NCBI GenBank assembly: GCA_020831625.1
Contig: JAFIGD010000028.1
Location: 1-64,000 of the forward strand
Direction: 5' to 3'
Source of the DNA: Verrucomicrobiota bacterium
GTDB lineage: Bacteria; Verrucomicrobiota; Kiritimatiellia; SS1-B-03-39; UBA6053
DNA length: 64,000 nucleotides
The position numbers and the translations under genes are program-made. Under the pieces are notes generated by a model, which ran no database searches, was not told where the DNA came from, and saw nothing but the letters and a program-made list of their open reading frames with translations. Numbering within the stretch: the first letter of the stretch is position 1; each line of letters opens with the position of its first letter. Below, piece after piece: positions 6,953-15,089 of this stretch.

Positions 6953-8173
6953 TTAGAGTTCGGTCAGGGTCCAGCTTGAGCAAAGACCGTAGCCGTATCC
7001 TTTTTCGCCGAGGGAGTCGGAGCGGGGCGTGCCGTTGAGGGCTTGGGTTAACAACTGAGCTTGTTCGGGGGTATCGGCTTCGAAATAGTAGACACTGCCC
7101 GCTTCCACGAGGCGTTCGGTCTTTTTGGGGCCGCCATCCGCACCGGCCCGCCAGCCGGAGACGTGGCGGGGGGAGGGGAGTAAAGCGGCGACCAGTCGGG
7201 CGGCGATGGGTGGAACGTGTTTCAGGCGTTCGCGCCATTCCTCGCGCCGTTCGCCGGGCTCCCGCTCACAGGGGGCGGCGGGGAGGCAAACCTGTCCGGT
7301 GTCGTCGACCCAGGCGGGTTGCCATCCCTTGCGAAAGAGCGCGGGGGTGATGAGGGTCCACTTGACGCGGGTTCCCTGAATCTTCAGGGGGGATACAAAG
7401 GGAGCGTTTTGATCTATTTTCCGCAAACCGGATGAGGTGACCACACTGCTTTCCCCGCCAAAGGTGATGTTAATGTTTTGTTGGAACACGTCCGAGAGCA
7501 CATCCGGACCGGAACCCGCCAGCGCCGCGAAGGCGCGGAAATGAACGTCATCCATCAGGCGCATTTTTTCGGCCTGGTAGAGCATTCCTTCGCGGGTAGC
7601 TCCAGTTCGATCGTCCAAGGCAATGCCCACGGTGCGTTCCACCTGCCAGAGTTCACCGGAATCTTTCAAGGCAACGGGTTCTCCCCGCAAATAGTTGAAG
7701 AATTCAGACAGAGAAATCCACGCCGGAAGCGGGTCCTTGCTGGGTTTGCCTTTGCGCGCCACCGGATAGATAAGTGGGGAGGGCAGATCATTTTTCCACG
7801 GGCCGGGAAGCCTCACAGGCTCGAAGCCCACGGCGGCCTTTTCTTTTTCCTGGTCATAGACCAGATCCCGGGGGGCGGGAACGAACACGGTATCCTCAGA
7901 GGCCGGGAAAGGCCCCACACTGCGCAGGTTGCCAAAACGCATGTCGGTGGTTTTTTCCGCAGCCTGGGCCACCTTTCGTTTGGGACGATGCCATGAGGTT
8001 TCCCAGTTCTGCCGTTCGGGAAGGGTTTGATACAGGGCGGTGTGCAGGGCTCCGTGCAGGGTATGCGGCAGGGGCCAGTTGCCGCCCTGACCAATGCCGC
8101 CGCCCGACATGGGACGGGCATCGCGGAAAAACAGCAGGTCACGCGGGGTCAGGTTGATTTCGTGCCAGTTCAT
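6953..8173 (-). CDS. cmr3: Type III-B RAMP protein Cmr3
   Basis: A 406-residue Cmr3 (Cas5 group), which binds the crRNA 5' handle and contacts Cas10. The opening 'INLTPRDLLFFRDARPMSGGG' is the hallmark of the family (P.DvlfFRdgRPf), and the C-terminus 'GTPRSDSLGEKGYGYGL' is the glycine-rich RAMP loop. It overlaps the cas10 stop by 4 nt (ATGA), indicating translational coupling. The length agrees with known Cmr3 proteins. Confidence 0.95.
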   Translation of the reverse strand: MNWHEINLTPRDLLFFRDARPMSGGGIGQGGNWPLPHTLHGALHTALYQTLPERQNWETSWHRPKRKVAQAAEKTTDMRFGNLRSVGPFPASEDTVFVPAPRDLVYDQEKEKAAVGFEPVRLPGPWKNDLPSPLIYPVARKGKPSKDPLPAWISLSEFFNYLRGEPVALKDSGELWQVERTVGIALDDRTGATREGMLYQAEKMRLMDDVHFRAFAALAGSGPDVLSDVFQQNINITFGGESSVVTSSGLRKIDQNAPFVSPLKIQGTRVKWTLITPALFRKGWQPAWVDDTGQVCLPAAPCEREPGERREEWRERLKHVPPIAARLVAALLPSPRHVSGWRAGADGGPKKTERLVEAGSVYYFEADTPEQAQLLTQALNGTPRSDSLGEKGYGYGLCSSWTLTEL

Positions 8174-10770
8174 GCGTCTTCTCCCTGTTGGCGGGTCATA
8201 AAGGCGGAGGCGAGGAAAAGTTTGAGGATGTCGTCCACCCGTTTTTCAATCGGCTCCGGTTTGGATGGCGGAGTTTGGGGGGGCGGTTGCCAAGTCAATG
8301 CCGTTTCAAAGCGGCGCAGTAGATTTTCTTTTTCGACCTGCGACAGGCCTTCGCCCTGTCGTTGAAGCACATCCTGGAACTCAACTCGTATGAGATCGGG
8401 CAGGCTTTGCAGAAAGGCCGGGGCATAATCGGTTTTGCGGCTGCCCAGAAAACCATGGGCGGTGAACCGTTGCGCCAGTGCGCTTGGGAATTTTCCGGAG
8501 ATTTTTCCTTCATCCAGCGAGAGATCGCTGAAGACCTGATACAGCTCTATGGCTCCTGACTTCCATTTGAAGCCCCAGTGGATCTCCTCACCGCCCCGTT
8601 TCAGGAGGCGAACCTGACAGGCGGCGCGGCCATAGTCATTCTTTGCGGCTTTTTCCGCAGATTGGGCGGCTTGGATCATGTGCTGGAGCGGGTGGCTTTT
8701 ATGCGCCACGGCAATGCCCACGCTGACATCGGCGTTCAGTCCCGGCATGGCTCTGGGGACCTCTTTTCCGTCAATGGTTTCTTCCGCCCAGCCCCCGTGT
8801 AATCCATCCCACGGGTCAAAGGGAATGTCCCAGGCCTGGTTCAGGGTTTCCCGTTGGAAGCGCGGGCTGGCTTTGAAGAGTTCATCGGGTGATTTGCCCC
8901 GAAACGCGGCCCGCAGCATGACCGCGCAGGAAAGGGCTTTGTCCGCGGGCAGCATGGCGAGCACATCATCACCGCCGGCCAGGATCAATTGCCCGCCGCA
9001 GTCCCGCACAATGGGATCCACAAAGCGGGTGGCGAAGGTGGCCAGGGCCTCGCTGAACTGCAGGTGGTATCCCGGAGACAGGGGACGCTTCACGTCCTCA
9101 ATACGGTCCCCGTAATGTGTCAGAGCTTCTTTGGAGAGTACCTCTTTCAGCAGGGGCGCGTTTTCTCCGCTCATCCATTTGCCCATTTCGTCTCCGTCCA
9201 GTGCGAGGATGGCGATATATGGGTTATTGGGATTGTAGTTTCTTTCAGCAATTTTTTCAGTGTCTTTCACATGCAGGGTGTCAATCAACTCGCGGTCCGA
9301 AAAACCAAGTCTTTGATTCAGAAAGCCGGTTTCGGAGCGGCACCAGAGGCGTTTGATGATGCTCATGGCCCCCAGGCCGGAGTTTTCTTTTTCAAAAACC
9401 TTGTCGTTTTGAAGGGCAGTCCACAGTTCTCGTCCGCCAACAATCTCTTCGCGACCGTTGAGGGGGTCTTTGGGGGAATCCTCCTGATGCGCGTCGGTGT
9501 CATATGCGGAAAATTCACGCGTATTGCGGCGCGCGGCAAGGGCATAATCACTCAGAGCCACATACACGGGCCAGTGAAGCCCCTGTTGTGAACCGGGTTT
9601 GTCGCTGTAAGGCGTTCCTTTGCCGAGTTCGATGATTTTTTCGAGATTCAGGATGGGAGCAGGGTCTTCCTGTCGAATTTTTTTCCACATGTCCCGCGCA
9701 GTTTCCGGTTGATTCCAAGGCATGACCTGCCAGGTGATCTGCGGCCAGAGTTCCACCTGGCGGTCGAAGCGTTTCCGAACATCGGAAGAGAGGGGGTATC
9801 CGTTTTCCGAAGCTCGGAAATCGAATTGCTTCCATACGGTTTCGGAAATTTTCTTGAGTTCGCCGATAAAAGCGGCTTTGGCCGCTTTGGCGATCTCCTC
9901 GACGCGGTCTGCGGGCACCACGGCGAGAAAGCGGTTGGGGATGGTGGGGGCGGTGAGGCGTTGGGCTTCGGTTTTGGCTCCGTCCGGAAACATTCGGCTC
10001 CAGAGGGAGTCTTTGCCGAAACGAATTTTGTCCCACATGGGCTTGTTCATCACGTCCAGCAGCGGAAGGCCGCGCAGGGCGGGAAAGATCACGCTGTCGG
10101 GGCCGGCTTGTGTTGCCACCTCGTGCAGGGCGCTGGCCATGAGCCATGAAAGCAGGTAGCTGCCGCTCCACAGATCGCGGGTGCTGCGGGCCTCGGAAAT
10201 AAAACTTTGCACGGGGCCGGCCTGAAACATGAGAAAAGCGGGTTTTAATTCCCGACCTACGCGGCAAGTCTCCAAGGCCGAAACGGTGCTGTTGTGGTTC
10301 CAAATGGTGTGGTCAGGGATGCGTGTGTCGGCAGGAAGAAACGCAAGACGGGGGTCCTGTAGCGCTGCCTGCTCGGGCCAGCGTCGCCAGAGCAACCAGA
10401 ACTTCTCCTGCCAAGAGTCGACACCCTGAATTCCATCGCCGGTGAAGGATTTATTGGCTTCCTCTTCCGCTACAGCCGCGCCCGCAAACGGTTTATCCAT
10501 TTGCAGATCCTCCCCTCCGAAAGGATGTCGGAAAGGCGAATCCTTTCCACCTGTAAAATCGGAGCGGAAGACCGAGTGATGGGGAAATGGGAAGCGGTCC
10601 GCGGAGGCGGCCACATGGTCGGCCGCATGTTCCGGGAAATCCTTGTGTGTAAGGCCGAAATTCCGCATGAGACTTTCCGATGCAAAATAATGTCCGGCAA
10701 TGTCAAAGGCTTTGCCCGGCGGATCGTGGAGCCAGGCAGCAAGTTTCAATTTCCAGGTTTCTTCAGTCAT
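8170..10770 (-). CDS. cas10: Type III-B large subunit Cas10 (Cmr2)
   Basis: An 866-residue Cas10/Cmr2. The N-terminal HD nuclease motif is intact (H15-D16 in 'AAWLHDPPGKAF'). The Palm-domain cyclase motif G599-G600-D601-D602 is intact in 'LILAGGDDVLAML'. The protein should therefore both degrade ssDNA and synthesise cyclic oligoadenylate when target RNA is bound, feeding the CARF-type proteins encoded nearby. A C-terminal helical region follows. It is the first gene of the cmr operon; the ATG at 10770 has a weak purine-rich site. A TTGACA with TTATCG 18 bp further on forms a candidate promoter, and the tandem palindrome at 10838-10857 lies just upstream of it. Confidence 0.97.
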   Translation of the reverse strand: MTEETWKLKLAAWLHDPPGKAFDIAGHYFASESLMRNFGLTHKDFPEHAADHVAASADRFPFPHHSVFRSDFTGGKDSPFRHPFGGEDLQMDKPFAGAAVAEEEANKSFTGDGIQGVDSWQEKFWLLWRRWPEQAALQDPRLAFLPADTRIPDHTIWNHNSTVSALETCRVGRELKPAFLMFQAGPVQSFISEARSTRDLWSGSYLLSWLMASALHEVATQAGPDSVIFPALRGLPLLDVMNKPMWDKIRFGKDSLWSRMFPDGAKTEAQRLTAPTIPNRFLAVVPADRVEEIAKAAKAAFIGELKKISETVWKQFDFRASENGYPLSSDVRKRFDRQVELWPQITWQVMPWNQPETARDMWKKIRQEDPAPILNLEKIIELGKGTPYSDKPGSQQGLHWPVYVALSDYALAARRNTREFSAYDTDAHQEDSPKDPLNGREEIVGGRELWTALQNDKVFEKENSGLGAMSIIKRLWCRSETGFLNQRLGFSDRELIDTLHVKDTEKIAERNYNPNNPYIAILALDGDEMGKWMSGENAPLLKEVLSKEALTHYGDRIEDVKRPLSPGYHLQFSEALATFATRFVDPIVRDCGGQLILAGGDDVLAMLPADKALSCAVMLRAAFRGKSPDELFKASPRFQRETLNQAWDIPFDPWDGLHGGWAEETIDGKEVPRAMPGLNADVSVGIAVAHKSHPLQHMIQAAQSAEKAAKNDYGRAACQVRLLKRGGEEIHWGFKWKSGAIELYQVFSDLSLDEGKISGKFPSALAQRFTAHGFLGSRKTDYAPAFLQSLPDLIRVEFQDVLQRQGEGLSQVEKENLLRRFETALTWQPPPQTPPSKPEPIEKRVDDILKLFLASAFMTRQQGEDA

Positions 10771-10837
10771 GGTTTCTCTTTCGTTCAGGTGGCGATAAGG
10801 GGGTTATCTCATAGAATGTCAATTGAAGGCAACTGGA

Positions 10838-10857
10838 TTGACGTCAATTGACGTCAA
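10838..10857. promoter_or_regulatory. Tandem palindrome upstream of cas10
   Basis: TTGACGTCAATTGACGTCAA is a perfect 20-bp palindrome and equally two tandem copies of the 10-bp palindrome TTGACGTCAA, one helical turn apart. It overlaps the stop codon of the Cas_NE0113 gene and lies 68-87 bp upstream of the cas10 start, about 15 bp upstream of the candidate -35 box (10817-10822). An almost identical element precedes cas1. Confidence 0.7.
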
Positions 10858-11849
10858 GAAATCTCTAAGCCTTCGGGCGGCCATTGCGGCGGGGGAGGGT
10901 CGCCTCTGAATTTTGGCAGGATTCGTTGAATTTCCGGCAAAGAAATGTGGGCCGCCTGCAATTTGCGGCGGACGCGTTCCGCAGCCTTCCGGCAGTCTTC
11001 GGGATCGAGGTTGTCAGCGAATTCTTTCCATGTTGCCGGAAAGAGTTTGCGTGTCCACAGTTGTTCCAACACCTGGACATCCATTTCGCTGAGTTTGATT
11101 TCGTTTTCATCCGCGATTAGTCTTTTTTCAGATCTTAAAAGTGTTACCGGGCTCACATACTCTGGATTCATGATATTCTGAAAAGACCTCACCATCTCTG
11201 AAAAAGAGGCGGTGCTTTTCCCCCAGTACGCATTGTACAGACGTTGAAGAGGAATAAACGGCATGTCGATCAAGGTGATCGGGACATTTTCTCCGGGTAC
11301 GCTGTCACCTTCGGGTGTAAGATGGTGTTTCACCTGTCCTGGATAGAGAAACGGCGGTTTCAAGGGGCGGTCGTACGGGGAGGGAACATGCACATGTACC
11401 ATGCGGTCGCAGGGGCGGCCGAGCAGCGTCATGCAGGTGGTCAGTAGCGAAGTCATGCTTTTGCGGCCGCCGCTGATCGAGGCGATGACGCGGTTGTTTT
11501 CTTCCAGCACAAAACCTCTGACCCAGCGGAGCATCAAGTCGCCTGCGTCCTCCACATCCTCCCGTGATTGCAGGTCGACCAGTTCTTCCAGATTGTCGCG
11601 CGATGGAAACACATACAGCGTGGTCCGGGGCAAAGGCAGGTCGGCCTGGAATTCTTTGCGAAGCTTTTGAATAAGGGCGGGGAGGATTCTGGGGGCGAGC
11701 TGACGTTTGAGAATTTCACGTCCCCGCAGAGTGGTCAGAATCGAAATTTCGGAGGGGAACTGGTCCGGGGCGGTCCTGGCCAGTTCCCAAAGGGTTTCGG
11801 TCAGTACACCCGGGGATTCGCCGAGAATGGCCAGAAGAATGGTTTTCAT
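10854..11849 (-). CDS. CRISPR-associated Cas_NE0113-family protein (putative cOA-binding ring nuclease)
   Basis: A 331-residue protein beginning 'MKTILLAILGESPGVLTETLWELA' with an internal 'VIASISGGRKSMTSLLTTCMTLLG'. Both are hallmark blocks of the Cas_NE0113 family (often annotated as Csm6-like CRISPR ring nuclease), whose N-terminal Rossmann fold resembles CARF domains. The glycine-rich SGGRKS is the likely ligand-binding loop. The C-terminal third is helical. Function is inferred: binding and possibly degrading cyclic oligoadenylate from Cas10. I chose the ATG at 11849 by family similarity; another lies at 11861. It ends inside the palindrome upstream of cas10 and starts 43 nt after the CPBP protease gene on the same strand. 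Confidence 0.78.
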   Translation of the reverse strand: MKTILLAILGESPGVLTETLWELARTAPDQFPSEISILTTLRGREILKRQLAPRILPALIQKLRKEFQADLPLPRTTLYVFPSRDNLEELVDLQSREDVEDAGDLMLRWVRGFVLEENNRVIASISGGRKSMTSLLTTCMTLLGRPCDRMVHVHVPSPYDRPLKPPFLYPGQVKHHLTPEGDSVPGENVPITLIDMPFIPLQRLYNAYWGKSTASFSEMVRSFQNIMNPEYVSPVTLLRSEKRLIADENEIKLSEMDVQVLEQLWTRKLFPATWKEFADNLDPEDCRKAAERVRRKLQAAHISLPEIQRILPKFRGDPPPPQWPPEGLEIS

Positions 11850-11892
11850 TATAGGTGTCATCTTTCCGGGTGAGCGAAAACCCTCATGGATT

Positions 11893-12618
11893 TCAGGCCC
11901 AGAATTCCCATTTGCCGCTCATGAGGACGTAGAGGCCGAGGACGAGGTTGGTGACGACGTGGGCGATGCTGACGGCCCAGATGTCGCGGGTGCGGATATA
12001 ATAGTAGCCGTAGACGAGGCCGCAGAGGAGGCCGACGAACCATTCGTTGTGGATGCTGGCGAACATGACGGCGGTGATCCAGAAGGCTTTGCGTTCGAAG
12101 ACGCCGGGGTCGACGGAGAGGAAATCCTCTTTCTGCACCCAGCGGTAGAGCCAGCCGCGCCAGAAGAATTCTTCGATAACCGCGATGACAAAGGCGGAGC
12201 CTCCGAGGCGGGTGAGGGCGAAGAACCAGCCCTCCATGTCGGGAGCGTAGCGGACGCGGTCAAGCGGCGGGGTGAGTTCCCAGGGCATGAGGATGCCGTA
12301 GGTCATGTAGAGACGGTGGGCGGTTTCGAAGCGGGCAAAGAAGTCAGTTTGCGGAAAGACCCAGAAGGCGAAGACAAAAAGGCCGACCCCGACTGCGGGC
12401 AGAATATTGCGGGGGTTGAGGCGGGGGTAGTTCCAGGTCCAGGGTTTGAGGTAGAGGAAAAGCGCGAGGCAGACGAAGGTGCGGACGGCGTATTTCCAGC
12501 CGGCGGGATCGCCGAGGAGGCCCATGATGAAGATCCAGGCGACGAAAGGAACGAGATGGGAGATCCACGCGTTGCGGTGTTCCTCGGGAATGGCTGCGGG
12601 GACAGATTCGGGGCTCAT
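11893..12618 (-). CDS. CPBP-family intramembrane glutamic endopeptidase (CAAX-protease related)
   Basis: A 241-residue multi-pass membrane protein with the CPBP/ABI motifs: E149-E150-xxx-R154 ('VIEEFFWRGWLYRW'), H190 ('MFASIHNEWF') and H220-xxx-N224 ('SIAHVVTNLVLG'). These place catalytic Glu and His within the membrane. It resembles the CAAX-protease-related family often found in genomes with PEP-CTERM/exosortase systems, and two PEP-CTERM proteins are encoded 7 kb away, but a role in that sorting is inference. The start at 12618 overlaps the aguB stop (ATGA). The frame stays open far upstream antisense to aguB, but that extension is arginine/proline-rich shadow sequence. Confidence 0.85.
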   Translation of the reverse strand: MSPESVPAAIPEEHRNAWISHLVPFVAWIFIMGLLGDPAGWKYAVRTFVCLALFLYLKPWTWNYPRLNPRNILPAVGVGLFVFAFWVFPQTDFFARFETAHRLYMTYGILMPWELTPPLDRVRYAPDMEGWFFALTRLGGSAFVIAVIEEFFWRGWLYRWVQKEDFLSVDPGVFERKAFWITAVMFASIHNEWFVGLLCGLVYGYYYIRTRDIWAVSIAHVVTNLVLGLYVLMSGKWEFWA

Positions 12619-13484
12619 GCGTTCTCCAAAAAACGTTGGGTGAGGCCTGCATAGGCGTCGATGCGGCGGTCGCGGAAGAAGGGCCACATGCGGCGGTGGT
12701 CTTCGAGGGCTTTGAGGTCGCAGTCGGCGAGGAGAATCTCCTCGCGGTCTGTGGCTCCTTCGGCGAGGAGGGTGCCGGTGTAGTCGGAGACGAAGCTGGT
12801 GCCCCAGAATTCGGTTTGGCCCTCGGTTCCGGTGCGGTTGACGGCGGCGTAGTAGCAGCCGTTGGCGACGGCGTGGCCCTGCTGGACGCGGAGCCAGGCG
12901 TTGCGCTGGGCTTCGCCGAGGGTCGGTTTTTCTTCGGGCAGCCAGCCGATGGCGGTGGGGCAGAAGATGATCTCCGCGCCCTGCATGGCGGTGAGGCGGG
13001 CGGATTCGGGGTACCACTGGTCCCAGCAGATGATGACCCCGATGCGGCCGAAGGCGCAGTCCCAGGCGCGGAAGCCGAGGTCACCGGGGGTGAAATAGAA
13101 TTTCTCCTCGAAACCGGGATCCTGGGGGATGTGCATTTTGCGGTAGCGGCCGAGGAGGGCGCCGTCGGCGTCGAGAATCGCGGCGGTGTTGTGATAAAGA
13201 CCGGCGGCGCGTTTCTCGAAAAGCGAGAGGATGAGGGTGACACCGAGTTCTTTGGCGACGGACTGAAAGCGTTGCGTCGAGGGCCCGGGAATGGGTTCCG
13301 CGAGGTCGAAGAGGGCGGGATCCTGGGAGCGGCAGAAGTAGGGGGTGGTGAAGAGTTCCTGGGTGCAGAGAACCTGCGCGCCCTGCGCGGCGGCTTCGCG
13401 GATGAGTTCTTCGGTGCGGTCGAGCGCGGCGGGAGTGGTTTCCCGGGCGGCGGATTGGAGGCAGGCGATGCGGACGGATTGCAT
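12615..13484 (-). CDS. aguB: N-carbamoylputrescine amidase (nitrilase superfamily)
   Basis: A 289-residue carbon-nitrogen hydrolase with the nitrilase triad E43 ('CTQELF'), K116 ('YRKMHIP') and C153 ('IICWDQWYPE'). The blocks 'YRKMHIPQDPGFEEKFYFTPGD' and 'PTAIGW' are characteristic of N-carbamoylputrescine amidase, which converts N-carbamoylputrescine to putrescine, CO2 and ammonia after agmatine deiminase. No aguA is in the window. It starts 9 nt after the hisF stop and overlaps the CPBP gene, so hisF-aguB-CPBP look co-transcribed although functionally unrelated. Confidence 0.9.
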   Translation of the reverse strand: MQSVRIACLQSAARETTPAALDRTEELIREAAAQGAQVLCTQELFTTPYFCRSQDPALFDLAEPIPGPSTQRFQSVAKELGVTLILSLFEKRAAGLYHNTAAILDADGALLGRYRKMHIPQDPGFEEKFYFTPGDLGFRAWDCAFGRIGVIICWDQWYPESARLTAMQGAEIIFCPTAIGWLPEEKPTLGEAQRNAWLRVQQGHAVANGCYYAAVNRTGTEGQTEFWGTSFVSDYTGTLLAEGATDREEILLADCDLKALEDHRRMWPFFRDRRIDAYAGLTQRFLENA

Positions 13485-13493
13485 AAAGGCTTC

Positions 13494-14252
13494 TCAGAGG
13501 CGGACTTCAATGCCCTGGTTGCGGAGAAATTCTTTGGTTTCGCGGATGGTGAAGGTGCCGAAGTGGAAGATGCTGGCGGCGAGAACGGCGTCGGCTTTGC
13601 CGAGAGTGAGGGCGTCGGCGAGGTGCTGAAGGGTGCCGGCGCCGCCGGAGGCGATGACGGGCACGCCCACGGCTTCGGCGACGGTGCGGGTGAGTTCGAG
13701 ATCGTAGCCGTCCTTGGTGCCGTCGGCGTCCATGCTGGTGAGCAGGATTTCTCCGGCACCGCGTTCAACCACTTCGCGGGCCCAGGCGACGGCGTCGCGT
13801 TCGGTGGGTTTGCGGCCGCCGTGGGTGTAGACGGTCCATCCGCCCCGGTCATTGCGGCGGGCGTCGATGGCGACGACGATGCATTGGCAGCCATAAAAGG
13901 CGGCGGCCTCGTCGATGATGCCCGGATCGAGGAGGGCGGCGGTGTTGATGGAGACCTTGTCGGCGCCGGCGTTGAGCATGCGGCGGACATCGGCGGCGGA
14001 GCGGATGCCGCCGCCGACGGTCATGGGCATGAACACCTGTTCGCCGACGCGCCGGACGAGATCGACAACGGTGTCGCGGGCCTCGTGGGAGGCGGTGATA
14101 TCGAGAAAGGTGAGTTCGTCGGCGCCCTGGGCCTCATAGGCGGAGGCCTGCTCCACGGGGTCGCCGGCGTCGATGAGATCCACAAAATTGACGCCCTTGA
14201 CGACGCGGCCGTTGGAGATGTCGAGACAGGGAATGATACGTTTGGCAAGCAT
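13494..14252 (-). CDS. hisF: Imidazole glycerol phosphate synthase cyclase subunit HisF
   Basis: A 252-residue TIM barrel that uses ammonia from HisH to form imidazole glycerol phosphate and AICAR in histidine biosynthesis. Catalytic D11 ('[18 protein letters not shown]') and D130 ('IVVAIDARR') are present, with the phosphate-binding 'VGGGIRS' and 'ASGGAGT' loops. The length is standard. Its partner hisH and hisB lie 36 kb away at 49.9-51.1 kb, so the his genes are scattered. A hairpin lies about 20 nt upstream of the start. Confidence 0.97.
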   Translation of the reverse strand: MLAKRIIPCLDISNGRVVKGVNFVDLIDAGDPVEQASAYEAQGADELTFLDITASHEARDTVVDLVRRVGEQVFMPMTVGGGIRSAADVRRMLNAGADKVSINTAALLDPGIIDEAAAFYGCQCIVVAIDARRNDRGGWTVYTHGGRKPTERDAVAWAREVVERGAGEILLTSMDADGTKDGYDLELTRTVAEAVGVPVIASGGAGTLQHLADALTLGKADAVLAASIFHFGTFTIRETKEFLRNQGIEVRL

Positions 14253-14271
14253 GAGGATGGTTTAAGACGGG

Positions 14272-14298
14272 AAAGCCCGGATGGCAATCACGGGCTTT
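14272..14298 (-). promoter_or_regulatory. Hairpin in the hisF leader
   Basis: AAAGCCCG (14272-14279) and CGGGCTTT (14291-14298) form a perfect 8-bp stem with an 11-nt loop between the divergent hisF and ABC-transporter starts. There is no clear U-tract on either strand, so it may be a leader structure or a chance stem. The rest of 14253-14414 shows no gene. Confidence 0.35.
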
Positions 14299-14414
14299 GG
14301 AAAATTTCAGGGATTAAAGTAAACCGGAAGGAGAATGGCAACAGTGTATCGGAGGGTCCCCCCCTTTGTCTTCGATTCCGGGTAATGTTTCAGGGCCTCG
14401 CGCGATTAGGCGGT

Positions 14415-15089
14415 ATGACAGCTTATGTGACGTTAGAGCATGTGTCGAAATCGTATGGTGACCGCGAGGTGCTTGCGGGCGTGTCGCTGGTGATCTCCGC
14501 CGGAGAGCGGGTGGCGCTGATGGGGCCTTCTGGCTCGGGTAAAAGTACCCTGCTGAATTGTTTGGGGGGCATTGACCGCTTCGACCGCGGTGTCATCCGG
14601 ATCGGGGATGTGGACCTGGGTTCGGCGTCCGGGGAGGCTCTGACCCGTCTGCGCCGCAAACAGATTGCGACGGTGTTTCAGTTTTTTCACCTGTTGCCGA
14701 CCTTGTCGGTTCTGGAAAATGCGGCCTTTCCGCTGTTACTGAACGGGATCCCGGAAAAAGAGGCGCTGGCCAAAGGGCGCGAGTGGATGGAGCGGACGGG
14801 ATTGACCCACCGGATGACGGCATATCCGGATCAGTTGAGCGGCGGCGAAATGCAGCGCTGCGCCATCGCCCGGGCACTGGCGGCGGGTCCGAAGTTGTTG
14901 CTGGCCGATGAGCCGACCGGGAATCTGGATTCGTCCACCGGCGATAAAATTCTGGATTTGCTGGAAACCCTGACCCGCGAGCAGGGGATCACGCTGGTGA
15001 TGGTGACGCACAGTGAGACAGCGACCCGGATTTGTGACCGGACGGTGCACATGCTGGACGGCAAGGTGGTGGAGCCGGTGACCGCATGA
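14415..15089 (+). CDS. ABC transporter ATP-binding protein (LolD/MacB-like)
   Basis: A 224-residue ATPase with Walker A 'GPSGSGKST' (about 37-45), Q-loop 'FQFFHLLPTLSVLENAAFP', signature 'LSGGEMQRCAIARAL' and Walker B 'LLLADEPTGNLD'. The 'TLSVLENAAFPLLLNG' block is typical of the LolD/FtsE/MacB group, which powers lipoprotein or periplasmic-substrate release rather than import. The start chosen (14415) gives the usual MxxxVxLEHVSKSYG opening; an in-frame ATG at 14382 is possible. The stop overlaps the permease start by 4 nt. Confidence 0.92.
   Translation: MTAYVTLEHVSKSYGDREVLAGVSLVISAGERVALMGPSGSGKSTLLNCLGGIDRFDRGVIRIGDVDLGSASGEALTRLRRKQIATVFQFFHLLPTLSVLENAAFPLLLNGIPEKEALAKGREWMERTGLTHRMTAYPDQLSGGEMQRCAIARALAAGPKLLLADEPTGNLDSSTGDKILDLLETLTREQGITLVMVTHSETATRICDRTVHMLDGKVVEPVTA

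Noticed and set aside
10854-11849. Possibility that the NE0113-like gene is a Csm6/Csx1 HEPN ribonuclease effector
   Set aside because: No HEPN RxxxxH motif stands out in its C-terminal third, so an effector RNase role is not supported.
12636-14414. Long plus-strand open frame upstream of the ABC ATPase
   Set aside because: It is antisense shadow of aguB and hisF, alanine/glycine/glutamate-biased, and contains no recognisable domain; the ATPase starts at 14415.
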